Positions 20,446 through 28,790 of a stretch of DNA of 64,000 bases are shown here, in pieces (position 1 is the first letter of the stretch; every line of letters starts with the position of its first letter). The notes under the pieces are model-generated. The model was not told the DNA's origin and did not search any database. It worked only from the letters and a program-made list of their open reading frames with translations. The stretch is from Rhodospirillaceae bacterium (GTDB taxonomy: Bacteria > Pseudomonadota > Alphaproteobacteria > Rhodospirillales > JABJKH01): contig JABJKH010000072.1 of assembly GCA_018660465.1 (NCBI GenBank), positions 1 to 64,000 of the forward strand. The letters run 5' to 3'. The translations under genes were made by a program, and so were the position numbers.

Positions 20446-21015
20446 GTGAGTACGTATTGTGAATCGGCACCAGGACACGCCTTACATGGGCCTTACCATG
20501 ATCATGAATATGGGTTTCCGATGACCGATGAGGCGGCCTTGCTTGAGCGCCTCGCTTTGGAAATCTTTCAGGCAGGCTTGTCGTGGGAGATTGTTTTGAA
20601 GAAACGCCCGACGACCGTGGCCGCTTTCGAGGGCTTCAACGTGGATAAGGTGGCGGCCTATGGCGATACCGAAACGGCGCGCCTGTTGTCTGATCCTGGT
20701 ATCATTCGCAACCGCTTAAAGGTCGCCGCAATTATCGAAAATGCCAATCGAATCATAAACTTACGAGAATCTCATGACGGCTTCGCTGGCTGGATCGACC
20801 AACATCATCCGTTGACCAAGGCGGACTGGGTAAAGCTGTTCAAGAAAACCTTCAAGTTCACCGGTGGCGAAATCGTCAACGAATTCCTGATGAGCATTGG
20901 CTACCTGCCAGGGGCGCACAGAGACGATTGTCCTGTGCATCTCGGAATCCTAACCAAGCATGACTTGGCGTGGCAGAACGCGCCTGATGGTTTTTATGAC
21001 GGGTCTTCCAAGTAA
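20446..21015 (+). CDS. tag: DNA-3-methyladenine glycosylase I family protein
   Basis: Base-excision repair enzyme that removes 3-methyladenine from alkylated DNA. The preferred start is the GTG at 20446, eight bases after a GAGAGGAAA site, giving 189 residues; a longer open frame (from 20395) has no good ribosome binding site. Family features are PYHDHEYGFP near the N-terminus, FQAGLSWEIVLKKRP (about residues 40-54), GIIRNRLKVAAIIENA (about residues 82-97) and the C-terminal HRDDCPVH. Cys5 and the histidine of YHDHEYG, with the C-terminal His and Cys, could be the zinc-snap ligands of Tag. The 3' end overlaps the convergent methyltransferase by 22 bases. Confidence 0.88.
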   Translation: MSTYCESAPGHALHGPYHDHEYGFPMTDEAALLERLALEIFQAGLSWEIVLKKRPTTVAAFEGFNVDKVAAYGDTETARLLSDPGIIRNRLKVAAIIENANRIINLRESHDGFAGWIDQHHPLTKADWVKLFKKTFKFTGGEIVNEFLMSIGYLPGAHRDDCPVHLGILTKHDLAWQNAPDGFYDGSSK

Positions 21016-21677
21016 GCATAAAAATTAGCGGTCCAAATTTCTGGAGGTGTCATCAAGATCTTCGACAAAATTCCATGGTACAAAGGGTCCAAAAAACGCC
21101 GCATCGGGCTGCCCTGCACATTCGGGCCACACCACGTGCAGGTTAACCCCACACTCAATGCCATTTGCCGAATGCTGGTCGGGGTGTAGGCGGCGACGTG
21201 GGTAAGGTCGCCGTACTGATGCTGAGCGCCCCAAGGTGAGCTCATGTTGGGCATTTTTAGGAGAATCCCGCCCTTTGGGGCTAAAACTCCGCTTAGTTTT
21301 TTAAGCAACTCTTGGCCATCTGCGTGGGTGAAATGTTCCAAGACATCGAACAGAAAAATTCGGTCGAACCGGGCGGTCTTGCCAGGACCCGCAAGAAATT
21401 CATTGATATCAATAGCTTGAAAGTCATTTTGCGCGGCTTCTGGAATGAATTCTGCCAAGGCTGGGTCTTGATCAATGCCAGTAACATCTTTCGCGCCCTT
21501 GGATTTGAGATAGCCAAGAACTTGTCCGGTGCCGCAGCCGACCTCTAAAAACCGCATGTCGGTATTACATTGGGTTTTGTTCCATATCTCACGGTCGAAA
21601 TCGCGGATATGCTTGGGCTTTAGCGTTTGCGTTTCGTAGCCTTTAAATTCCCAATAGTTCGCATAAAATTTGTTCAT
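20994..21677 (-). CDS. Class I SAM-dependent methyltransferase
   Basis: Methyltransferase of 227 residues. SAM-binding motif I is LEVGCGTGQVLGYL (about residues 44-57), the acidic residue of motif II is in VTGIDQDP, and a FDRIFLFDVLEHF segment forms motif IV/V. This pattern (UbiG/Methyltransf_11-23 type) does not define the substrate. Its start overlaps the end of the upstream GT9 gene by 4 bases, so the two are co-transcribed. The likely target is therefore a sugar or lipid-linked glycan rather than ubiquinone, but this is inference from context. Confidence 0.85.
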   Translation of the reverse strand: MNKFYANYWEFKGYETQTLKPKHIRDFDREIWNKTQCNTDMRFLEVGCGTGQVLGYLKSKGAKDVTGIDQDPALAEFIPEAAQNDFQAIDINEFLAGPGKTARFDRIFLFDVLEHFTHADGQELLKKLSGVLAPKGGILLKMPNMSSPWGAQHQYGDLTHVAAYTPTSIRQMALSVGLTCTWCGPNVQGSPMRRFLDPLYHGILSKILMTPPEIWTANFYAYLEDPS

Positions 21678-22783
21678 GTTTCCAGCATCTCTCTAACCGC
21701 TGCCAACACAGTCTCTTCACTCAACTGCGCGACGCAGTGAAACATACCTCTGTCCAGTGGCAGGCTGCAATCGCCGAGGCACCCTTCGCAGGGCATTGTT
21801 TGATATAGGAACCGCACATTGGGCGGGGTGGTCTCCGGCGCATAGGGCACGATTTCGCCGACGTAAGCTGCACTTCCGAGACATAAGGTCGGCGCACCTG
21901 CGGCAACGGCTAAGTGCATCATCGCCGTGTCGACGGAAATGACCAGGTCTGCGGCTCTGAGCGCAGGCATGATCCCTTCGAAAGTCGAATCGTCGAACGT
22001 TACGCCTGGAAGATCCAGCAGGGGCCGATAGTCCGGATTGCTATTCAAGTCCCCAGGTGCGCCGGTCAGGCGGATATCTGTACCCTCTGGCAGGGCCTGA
22101 ATGATCTTTTTATAAAGTGCTACCGGGCTTTGCTTCAATTTTACCGCTGAAAAGGGTTGGATTAAGACCAGGGGACCGGATTTGGTTGCGGGTTCGGGTA
22201 ACTGCTCGGTCGGCGTGAGGGCCTTGGGGGCGGAACTGTCCATGCCGCAAAGCCAATTCGCAAAATCATTCCAGCGCAAAATTTTATCTTTAAGCGCAGG
22301 GCCGCTGCCATATAGGCGCCGATAGAGGGCGCGATTGCGGCTCAGGGCCTTGTCGTATTTTGGCCAGGAACGGGGTTCCATGGCGGCTGTTTCCGGCGCG
22401 TCGGCCGCCGCGACTAAGGCTTCGTCCAAATCTGGGTGGCGCAGAAAATCCGTATGCACGACCATCCGATAATTGGCTTGGTACAACTGGTTTAGAATTT
22501 TCTTGCGATAGCCCAGGCGGCGTAGCTGCTTAAAGTCCACGGTGAGCGTTGAAACGGACTTGGGGAATAAGAACGACGTTTTGGCTCCGTCGTTCCGCAT
22601 CAACACGGTGGCGGTTTCCCCCTTATTCGCCAGCGCCATAAACTTTGGCAAAACGTGGGAAAATAAAACCGTATCGCCCAAACCGCCACAGTTTAGCAGG
22701 AGGACGCCGGACGGTTCTCCTCGGTCCGGCCCAAACGAACGCGTGAAGCGGTGAAGCCGATCAATTAGGCGGAAGAGTTTCAC
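21674..22783 (-). CDS. Glycosyltransferase family 9 (heptosyltransferase-like)
   Basis: GT-B-fold glycosyltransferase of 369 residues in the family of lipopolysaccharide heptosyltransferases. The N-terminal GGLGDTVLFSHVLP (about residues 33-46) is the GT9 acceptor-side motif. The C-terminal half has ADLVISVDTAMMHLAVAAGAP (about residues 285-305), the donor-binding motif, and a cysteine cluster CEGCLGDC followed by a fourth Cys ten residues on, a pattern also seen in WaaF-type enzymes. The donor may be an ADP-heptose or another nucleotide sugar and cannot be told from the sequence. It shares an operon with the methyltransferase downstream and probably with the DUF6165 gene upstream (27-base gap). 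Confidence 0.87.
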   Translation of the reverse strand: MKLFRLIDRLHRFTRSFGPDRGEPSGVLLLNCGGLGDTVLFSHVLPKFMALANKGETATVLMRNDGAKTSFLFPKSVSTLTVDFKQLRRLGYRKKILNQLYQANYRMVVHTDFLRHPDLDEALVAAADAPETAAMEPRSWPKYDKALSRNRALYRRLYGSGPALKDKILRWNDFANWLCGMDSSAPKALTPTEQLPEPATKSGPLVLIQPFSAVKLKQSPVALYKKIIQALPEGTDIRLTGAPGDLNSNPDYRPLLDLPGVTFDDSTFEGIMPALRAADLVISVDTAMMHLAVAAGAPTLCLGSAAYVGEIVPYAPETTPPNVRFLYQTMPCEGCLGDCSLPLDRGMFHCVAQLSEETVLAAVREMLET

Positions 22784-22810
22784 TGGGCTCCCAGTCGAAG
22801 GTGCGAATAT

Positions 22811-23206
22811 TTAGGTGTAATCCGCATAGGACTTTTCCTCCATCAGGCGGGACCCCAGCAGTTCATTGATGGCCCGTTTGCCATCGGCACGTCGGTCGTT
22901 GGTTACATAGACCGCGCGGGCCAACTGGATGAACGTGTCGCTGAAGTCCTTAGCCCGTTCGCAATCTCGGATATCATCCTCGATGACCCACAGGTCTTCG
23001 TTGATGGCCTTTAAATCGGCGGTCAGCCTGGCTAAGGCGTCGGTATTTTCGAACGCGGCATCCCTGGACGCGGTCAAGGTTTCCCATTCAGTGCGGACAT
23101 TGGCCAGCTTGGCCGCGTCCTTGATTCGCTCGAGTTTGATTTCCAGAATGGTGATCTTATCGATCAATTCTCCAGGTGCGATTTCAACGGTAACAACAGC
23201 TGTCAC
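22811..23206 (-). CDS. DUF6165 family protein
   Basis: Small soluble, mostly alpha-helical protein of 131 residues without signal peptide or membrane segment. It starts MTAVVTVEIAPGELIDKITILEIKLERI, matching the DUF6165 family. The sequence is rich in charged residues, with heptad-like spacing at about residues 18-80, so a helical hairpin or coiled coil is likely. Its function is not established. It sits between two glycosyltransferase genes and is first in the minus-strand operon DUF6165-GT9-methyltransferase, so a role in glycan assembly is plausible but unproven. The 85-base gap to the divergent GT9 gene should hold promoters for both directions. Confidence 0.75.
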   Translation of the reverse strand: MTAVVTVEIAPGELIDKITILEIKLERIKDAAKLANVRTEWETLTASRDAAFENTDALARLTADLKAINEDLWVIEDDIRDCERAKDFSDTFIQLARAVYVTNDRRADGKRAINELLGSRLMEEKSYADYT

Positions 23207-23291
23207 GATATTTCCCCACTAACGAATTTTACGGGTGCATAGTTACAATCTTCGTGGGTCCAGGGCAACGCCCGTGCTATAAGCGATTCCC

Positions 23292-24503
23292 ATGAACGAT
23301 GCCTTTCAGCCAACGACCGTCACGGTTCAAGACTTAGGCCTGAGCCAAAGACCCGGTCCTACACCTGCGCCCAGCAAAGTGCGCTGGTGGATATTCCGCT
23401 TGATTGAGGCATTGGCCTGTCTCGGAAGCCGGGTAGGGGAGCCGCACGGCCTCGTTGCCATTCGCATGGACGGGATCGGCGACATGGTTCTGTTTTGTCG
23501 CTCGCTTGATCGGTACGCGGCGGCCTTTGAGGTTGAGAAGAGCGACATCACCGTGCTCGGTTGTCATGCTTGGGGGCAGTTGGCGGAAGACGTGTTCAAA
23601 GACTACCGAGTCGTTTCTATCCATGAGCATCGGTTCCATAAGAAAATTTTCTATCGATTTAAAATTGCCCGCTGGATGTATAAGCAAAATTTCAAGGTAG
23701 CGGTGCTCGATAGTTTTTTTCGGAAACCCTTGATGGCGGATAGCCTGATGATGGCGGCACGGGCACCGAAAACTATCGCCTGTGTGCCGCATCTTAGCCC
23801 TAAAACCAACGCGCTGTTTGCCTATTCGTTATCACGCATGTCTCAGGTGATTGAGACCGGGGCTTATCCGGTACACGAGACCATTCGGCATTACCGGTTT
23901 TTGTCTGGAGTTTTGGGACGAACCGTAGAGCCTGAGCCTGTTCAGATTCCGTGGCGCGATACGGCGCCACCTGTGCCATCCGGTAAGCCCTACGTGATCC
24001 TGAACTTTGGTTCCAACGAATATGGAAGGCGCTGGCCGTTCGATAATTACGTCGCCACGGCGCATAAATTATTGGCGATAGGGTACCGAGTCGTCTTCTG
24101 CGGTGCTACATTCGATAACGATCATAAGGCATTGATTAAAAATGAGTTTAACTCATCATATGTGGTCGATTTAATCGGTGAAACGACCGTGCCGGAACTA
24201 ATGGACTTGATTAAGCATTCCGCCGGGATGCTGACCAATGATACCGGTCCCGCGCACCTAGGTATCGCCCTTGGCACGCCAACTTTGGTGCTGGTTGGCG
24301 GCGGACATTTCGGCAGCTTCGTGCCGTACCCTGATGAGGTTCGACCCAATAACGCTGAATTCTTACACGTGGAAATGGACTGCTATCATTGCTTCTGGGG
24401 CTGCCATTTGCGGACCAGCGATCGCGACTCGTTCCCCTGTGTCGCCGCCATTGAAGAAGCTTCTGTTTGGGAAGTCCTGGCGACGATGATTAAGCCAATT
24501 TGA
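23292..24503 (+). CDS. Glycosyltransferase family 9 protein
   Basis: Second GT9 (heptosyltransferase-like) enzyme, 403 residues, transcribed away from the first. Motif LVAIRMDGIGDMVLFCRSL at about residues 54-72 corresponds to the GGLGD motif of the family; MLTNDTGPAHLGIALGTPT (about residues 315-333) is the donor-side signature. It carries the same late cysteine pattern (CYHCFWGC plus a fourth Cys eleven residues later) as the neighbouring GT9. No transmembrane segment is evident, so it would act at the cytoplasmic face of the inner membrane. The overall similarity of layout suggests duplication or joint recruitment into one glycan pathway. Confidence 0.86.
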   Translation: MNDAFQPTTVTVQDLGLSQRPGPTPAPSKVRWWIFRLIEALACLGSRVGEPHGLVAIRMDGIGDMVLFCRSLDRYAAAFEVEKSDITVLGCHAWGQLAEDVFKDYRVVSIHEHRFHKKIFYRFKIARWMYKQNFKVAVLDSFFRKPLMADSLMMAARAPKTIACVPHLSPKTNALFAYSLSRMSQVIETGAYPVHETIRHYRFLSGVLGRTVEPEPVQIPWRDTAPPVPSGKPYVILNFGSNEYGRRWPFDNYVATAHKLLAIGYRVVFCGATFDNDHKALIKNEFNSSYVVDLIGETTVPELMDLIKHSAGMLTNDTGPAHLGIALGTPTLVLVGGGHFGSFVPYPDEVRPNNAEFLHVEMDCYHCFWGCHLRTSDRDSFPCVAAIEEASVWEVLATMIKPI

Positions 24504-24541
24504 TTCGGCTTTTTTTAACCCCCCTTGTGTATATTCACGGA

Positions 24542-25966
24542 ATGAAACGAAGCTTTGTAATGTCTGCCGTCCTGGCGACCGCCGTGGGTATGCCACTCGA
24601 ACATGCGGTGGCGCAGCAAAAACTCAGCATTTCCGCTAAGGATTGCCGGCGTCTTGTCCGCCATGTCGCGCGAGACGATGTTACCTATAAGGCTGGGGTT
24701 GATGTTCGCGGGCGTAGGTTAAAAGGCCCGCCAGCGGACGTTGGCGGTGGCTCCGGAATAAAAATCCCCACCATTATCGAATTCGACGTGACCCGAGACT
24801 TGCGATCATTTTTAGGCGGCCCAAAGGCGGATGCCGAAGCGGCTGCAAAGGCGGCCCAAGCTGCAAGTGCTGTTAATACAGCTGTGACCAATGCCAACCA
24901 AGCAGCAGCTGACGCCTTAACAGTCGCAGCCCTTGACCCGACCAACGCCGCATTGGCCGCTGCCGCCAAGGCCGCGAGCGATGCTGCCGTAGCAGCGCAA
25001 AATGCGACGACCCCTGAAACCCAGGCGGCTGCGGCGAAACTGGCCGCCGATTCTGCTGCTTCGGCACTGGCGCTTGCGGATAATTCAACTGCTGCTGTTA
25101 ATTCAGCTTCAGCTTCCGTCACCGCATCAACCGCTGCTCAAGTGGCTGCCAATAATGTTGCCGCTGCGGTTGAAGCCGCGAACACGGCAGCGGCTGCGGC
25201 ACAAACCGCCTCGGACGCCGATCCAACGAATACGACCTTGAAGACGGCGGCCGAAACTGCAGCGGATGCCGCGGAGGCGGCGAGTGAAGCGGCCGATGAT
25301 GCGGCGAAGGACAATGATGATACCGCCGCGGCAGCTGCGGCGACGGCTGCTTCTACCGCCGCTTCGGATGCCAAGACCGCCATTGATACGGCGCTGGCAG
25401 CGTCCCCTACCAATGCAACCCTAGTCAGTGCGGCGTCAAGTGCTGATCAGGCAGCGACAACGGCGGCCAGTGCGGCGGCGGACCCAACTGCGTCTACGCT
25501 TTCTGCCCTTAACGTCACAGCACAACTGGCGGCTGATGCAGCGGCAGTTAATCCCAGCGACACGACCTTGGCAACCGCAGCTCAAACGGCAGCGGCAGCC
25601 GCATCCACGGAAGCGGCCCGATTGGCCGCATTACAGACCAGCAATTCGACCCTAGCGACCGCGTCCACAACGGCGACAACGACATCTGATGCGTCGGCCA
25701 CAGCACTTTCCGATCCGACCAACACAGCATTGACGTCCTCATCGGCAAGCGCCACGACGTCGGCGACGGAGGCTGTCACGGTCAGTGCCTCATTGTTACA
25801 AGCGTTCAAGACGTCCGGATCAATTGCCAACGCGACGATAAACTTGGGCAAGGTCCGCTATAACATCAATACAGGCCGATTGACGTTTAATGGCAAGGAG
25901 TTGCAAGGGGGACAACAGGGCGAACTCGCCGCCAAGTGTCGGAGTGTGCTTCGGGGGAGACGATGA
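24542..25966 (+). CDS. Secreted alanine-rich repeat protein of unknown function
   Basis: Not assigned to a named family. With the ATG at 24542 it has 474 residues: a signal peptide (about 1-24, cleavage near AVA-QQ), a 70-residue N-terminal module with Cys35, and a long Ala/Thr/Ser/Asp-rich region (about 96-415). A C-terminal module follows (about 425-474) with Cys466 and the stretch NLGKVRYNINTGRLTFNGK. The central region is built from degenerate units of 23-31 residues marked by D/S/N-P-T/S-N/D-x-x-L followed by alanine-rich helix (landmarks near residues 132, 227, 288, 314, 337, 366 and 391). The codons differ between units, so this is an old amplification rather than a recent tandem duplication. 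A longer frame from 24500 overlaps the GT9 gene and would spoil the signal peptide. Confidence 0.8.
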   Translation: MKRSFVMSAVLATAVGMPLEHAVAQQKLSISAKDCRRLVRHVARDDVTYKAGVDVRGRRLKGPPADVGGGSGIKIPTIIEFDVTRDLRSFLGGPKADAEAAAKAAQAASAVNTAVTNANQAAADALTVAALDPTNAALAAAAKAASDAAVAAQNATTPETQAAAAKLAADSAASALALADNSTAAVNSASASVTASTAAQVAANNVAAAVEAANTAAAAAQTASDADPTNTTLKTAAETAADAAEAASEAADDAAKDNDDTAAAAAATAASTAASDAKTAIDTALAASPTNATLVSAASSADQAATTAASAAADPTASTLSALNVTAQLAADAAAVNPSDTTLATAAQTAAAAASTEAARLAALQTSNSTLATASTTATTTSDASATALSDPTNTALTSSSASATTSATEAVTVSASLLQAFKTSGSIANATINLGKVRYNINTGRLTFNGKELQGGQQGELAAKCRSVLRGRR

Positions 25967-25985
25967 TTTGTTTGAATTGTGCCGC

Positions 25986-26118
25986 TGAGCACCCTTCGAG
26001 ACGCGCTCAAGAAAGCGCTCCTCAGGATGAGGGGTTTTATAAGCTATTGAAATTACCTATGAATTACAACAATCCTCATCCTGAGGAGGCGCGTGCGCGG
26101 CGTCTCGAAGGGTGCTCA
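25986..26118. repeat. Long imperfect inverted repeat (palindromic intergenic element)
   Basis: Two arms, 25986-26032 and 26074-26118, are reverse complements over an outer 19 bases (TGAGCACCCTTCGAGACGC) and an inner 15 bases (CTCCTCAGGATGAGG). A 13- versus 11-base divergent segment separates them in each arm, and the loop is 41 bases. Each arm also has a small self-complementary core (GCGCT..AGCGC on the left, GCGC..GCGC on the right). It resembles palindromic intergenic repeats that are dispersed in many alphaproteobacterial genomes. It lies between the alanine-rich gene and proS and could terminate or stabilise transcripts. Confidence 0.82.
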
Positions 26119-26208
26119 GTTAAGTAACAGTCTAATCATTCGTGCATGGACAAGCCTTGGGCCAATCCCTACATTCACTCCAACTTTAAATCTTAGGTTT
26201 TTATCCAT

Positions 26209-27531
26209 ATGAGCTACGCCCAGCGGTTGTCCCGCTATTTTCTCCCGACCATCAAGGAAACCCCGTCAGAGGCGCAGATTGCGTCGCATCGGTTGATGTT
26301 GCGCGCGGGCCTTGTGCGCCAAGCGAGTGCTGGGATTTATTCCTGGCTGCCGTTCGGCTTTCGGGTGTTGAAGAACATCGAACAGATTGTTCGGGAAGAA
26401 CAAGATGCGGCTGGGGCTCAAGAAATGCTGATGCCGACCATTCAATCGGCGGATTTGTGGCGGGAAAGTGGGCGCTATGATGCTTATGGCCCGGAGATGC
26501 TGCGGATCGTCGACCGTCACGAACGGGATTTGCTGTATGGACCGACCAACGAAGAACAGATAACTGAGATATTCCGCGACGGCGCGCGCAGTTACCGCGA
26601 TGCGCCGCGCATTCTTTATCACATTCAATGGAAGTTCAGAGACGAAATCCGCCCGCGCTTCGGGGTGATGCGGGGTCGGGAGTTCCTGATGAAGGACGCC
26701 TATTCGTTTGATCTCGATAAAGAAGGCGCGATCAGGTCCTATAACAAGATGTTCGTGTCCTATTTACGAACGTTTGAACGCTTGGGCCTGAAGGCGATCC
26801 CCATGCGCGCCGACACTGGCCCCATCGGCGGTGATATGAGCCACGAATTTGTTATTTTAGCGGATACGGGTGAAAGCGAAGTCGCCTGCCACAAAGGGTT
26901 CTTGGACCTGAGCGTCGGTGAGGACATCGACTATGAAAGTGACTTAAGCGATGTCGTTGCGACCTATACCGCGAACTATGCTGCCACTGATGAAGAGCGT
27001 GATCCGGGTAAGGAAACGGCTTTAGGCGATGACTTGCTGGTCGCACGTGGGATTGAAGTCGGCCACATCTTCAATTTCGGCGACAAGTACTCCAAAGCCA
27101 TGGGCGCAAGCGTCTCTGGCAAGGAAAGCGAACAGATCACTCTGGAAATGGGGTCTTATGGCATCGGCGTGTCTCGCCTGGTGGGCGGAATCATCGAAGC
27201 TTCCCACGACGAAAATGGTATTATCTGGCCGGAAAGCGTGGCTCCCTTTAAGGCGGGGATTATCAATCTTAAAGTCGGGGACGAAGGCTGTGATGGGGCT
27301 TGTGAAGATGTCTTCGGCAAGCTGCGGGCTGGTGGCTGCGATGTGCTGTATGACGACCGGGACGGGCGCGCAGGTGTTAAATTCGCTGAGATGGACCTGA
27401 TCGGTCTTCCTTGGCAGATTGTGATTGGGCCACGCGGTGTGAAGAGCGGCGTGGTCGAGATGAAAAACCGTGCCACCGGCGAGCGCGAAGAGATTTCTGC
27501 TGAAGCCGCGCTATCCAAGCTGCTAGGTTAG
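26209..27531 (+). CDS. proS: Prolyl-tRNA synthetase (short, editing-domain-less type)
   Basis: Class II aminoacyl-tRNA synthetase of 440 residues that charges tRNA-Pro. Motif 1 lies near [19 protein letters not shown] and motif 2 near [32 protein letters not shown] (about residues 138-169). Motif 3 is [15 protein letters not shown] (about residues 311-325), and an anticodon-binding domain follows. The roughly 180-residue YbaK-like editing insertion present in E. coli ProS is missing, which is the normal alphaproteobacterial form. It is followed by lolC/E with a 17-base gap, the usual proS-lolC-lolD-dnaE order. Confidence 0.96.
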   Translation: MSYAQRLSRYFLPTIKETPSEAQIASHRLMLRAGLVRQASAGIYSWLPFGFRVLKNIEQIVREEQDAAGAQEMLMPTIQSADLWRESGRYDAYGPEMLRIVDRHERDLLYGPTNEEQITEIFRDGARSYRDAPRILYHIQWKFRDEIRPRFGVMRGREFLMKDAYSFDLDKEGAIRSYNKMFVSYLRTFERLGLKAIPMRADTGPIGGDMSHEFVILADTGESEVACHKGFLDLSVGEDIDYESDLSDVVATYTANYAATDEERDPGKETALGDDLLVARGIEVGHIFNFGDKYSKAMGASVSGKESEQITLEMGSYGIGVSRLVGGIIEASHDENGIIWPESVAPFKAGIINLKVGDEGCDGACEDVFGKLRAGGCDVLYDDRDGRAGVKFAEMDLIGLPWQIVIGPRGVKSGVVEMKNRATGEREEISAEAALSKLLG

Positions 27532-27548
27532 GCGAGGGGAGACGCCGT

Positions 27549-28790
27549 ATGTTCGGAGCCTTTGAATGGATGCTGGCAATGCGCTACCTCCGGGCTCGAC
27601 GTCAGGAGGGGTTTATCTCCGTCATTGCGTGGTTCTCTTTGGTTGGGATCGCCTTGGGCGTTGCTACCTTGATCATCGTTATGGCGGTGATGAATGGTTT
27701 TCGGGCAGAACTCATGTCGCGCATTTTGGGGCTGAATGGCCACTTGACCTATTATGGTCAAACGCGGGTTCTTAAAAATTTCGATCCAATCGCCGTCAAG
27801 ATTGAGAAGATCAAAGGCATTATCTCCGTTACCCCCATGGTCGAAGGCCAGGTCATGGTCACCAACCGAGGTGTCGCCAAGGGTGCTCTTGTTCGTGGAC
27901 TTCGGGTTGAGGATTTGGCCAAGCGCAGCATGCTGGCAGACAACATCAAGGCCGGCACTCTCGGGAACTTCAACGGCAACAGCGTAATCATCGGGGATCG
28001 TTTGGCGCGCAGCCTGGGCGTGACCATTGGCGATAAGATCACTCTCATTTCACCCAAGGGCAACGTCACGGCGTTTGGTACCATGCCCCGCATGCGCGCC
28101 TATAAAGTCGCGGCGCTTTATCATATAGGCATGTATGAATACGATTCGGGGTTTGTTTTCTTACCCTTAGAAGCCGCACAATTGTATTTCAGAACCGGCA
28201 AAGGTGTCTCCAATCTGGAAATTTTTGTCGAAGATCCGGACAAGGTAAATCATCTCAAATCAAAGGTCATGAAGGCGGCGGGGTTTAAAGGCCGGATGCA
28301 CGATTGGCAACAAGCCAACGCCAGTTTCTTTAACGCCATTAAGGTCGAACGCAACGTCATGTTCTTGATCCTGACCCTGATCATCGTCGTCGCCGCGTTC
28401 AACATCGTTTCAAGCATGATCATGATGGTGCAGACCAAGGGCAAAGATATTGCCATTCTCAGAACCATGGGCTCGACAAGCGGCATGGTGATGCGGGTGT
28501 TCTTCTTATCCGGGGCCAGTGTCGGTGTGATTGGGACTTTGACAGGGGTCGTTCTGGGCCTTTCGTTCTCCTTGAACATTGAAACCATAAGACAATGGAT
28601 TCAAGGGCTTACAGGAACAGACTTATTCGCTGCTGAAATCTATTTTCTGTCCCAACTGCCGGCGCGAGTGGAGGCTGGGGAAGTTATTGCAATTGTTCTG
28701 ATGGGACTGATCCTGACGTTCCTGGCGACGCTTTATCCCAGTTGGCGGGCGTCGAAGATCGATCCTGCGGATGCGTTGCGTTATGAGTGA
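27549..28790 (+). CDS. lolC: Lipoprotein-releasing ABC transporter permease (LolC/LolE)
   Basis: Inner-membrane permease (413 residues) of the LolCDE system, which extracts outer-membrane lipoproteins for transfer to LolA. Topology is FtsX/MacB-like: one helix near residues 24-46, a large periplasmic domain (about 50-265), then three helices (about 270-300, 315-345 and 375-400). The N-terminal MLAMRYLRARRQEGFISVIAWFS is a family hallmark. Only one permease gene is present, so it probably forms a homodimer (LolF-like) with LolD instead of a LolC/LolE pair. A GGGGAGA ribosome binding site lies 9-10 bases before the ATG. Confidence 0.94.
   Translation: MFGAFEWMLAMRYLRARRQEGFISVIAWFSLVGIALGVATLIIVMAVMNGFRAELMSRILGLNGHLTYYGQTRVLKNFDPIAVKIEKIKGIISVTPMVEGQVMVTNRGVAKGALVRGLRVEDLAKRSMLADNIKAGTLGNFNGNSVIIGDRLARSLGVTIGDKITLISPKGNVTAFGTMPRMRAYKVAALYHIGMYEYDSGFVFLPLEAAQLYFRTGKGVSNLEIFVEDPDKVNHLKSKVMKAAGFKGRMHDWQQANASFFNAIKVERNVMFLILTLIIVVAAFNIVSSMIMMVQTKGKDIAILRTMGSTSGMVMRVFFLSGASVGVIGTLTGVVLGLSFSLNIETIRQWIQGLTGTDLFAAEIYFLSQLPARVEAGEVIAIVLMGLILTFLATLYPSWRASKIDPADALRYE

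Noticed and set aside
24685-25413. Long minus-strand alanine/serine-rich frames opposite the repeat protein
   Set aside because: GCN-rich coding makes all frames open and alanine/serine-like; only the plus frame has a signal peptide and structured ends.
24890-25760. Possible recent tandem DNA duplication in the alanine-rich gene
   Set aside because: Units share amino-acid pattern but not nucleotide identity; codons and spacing differ, so no recent slippage array is visible.
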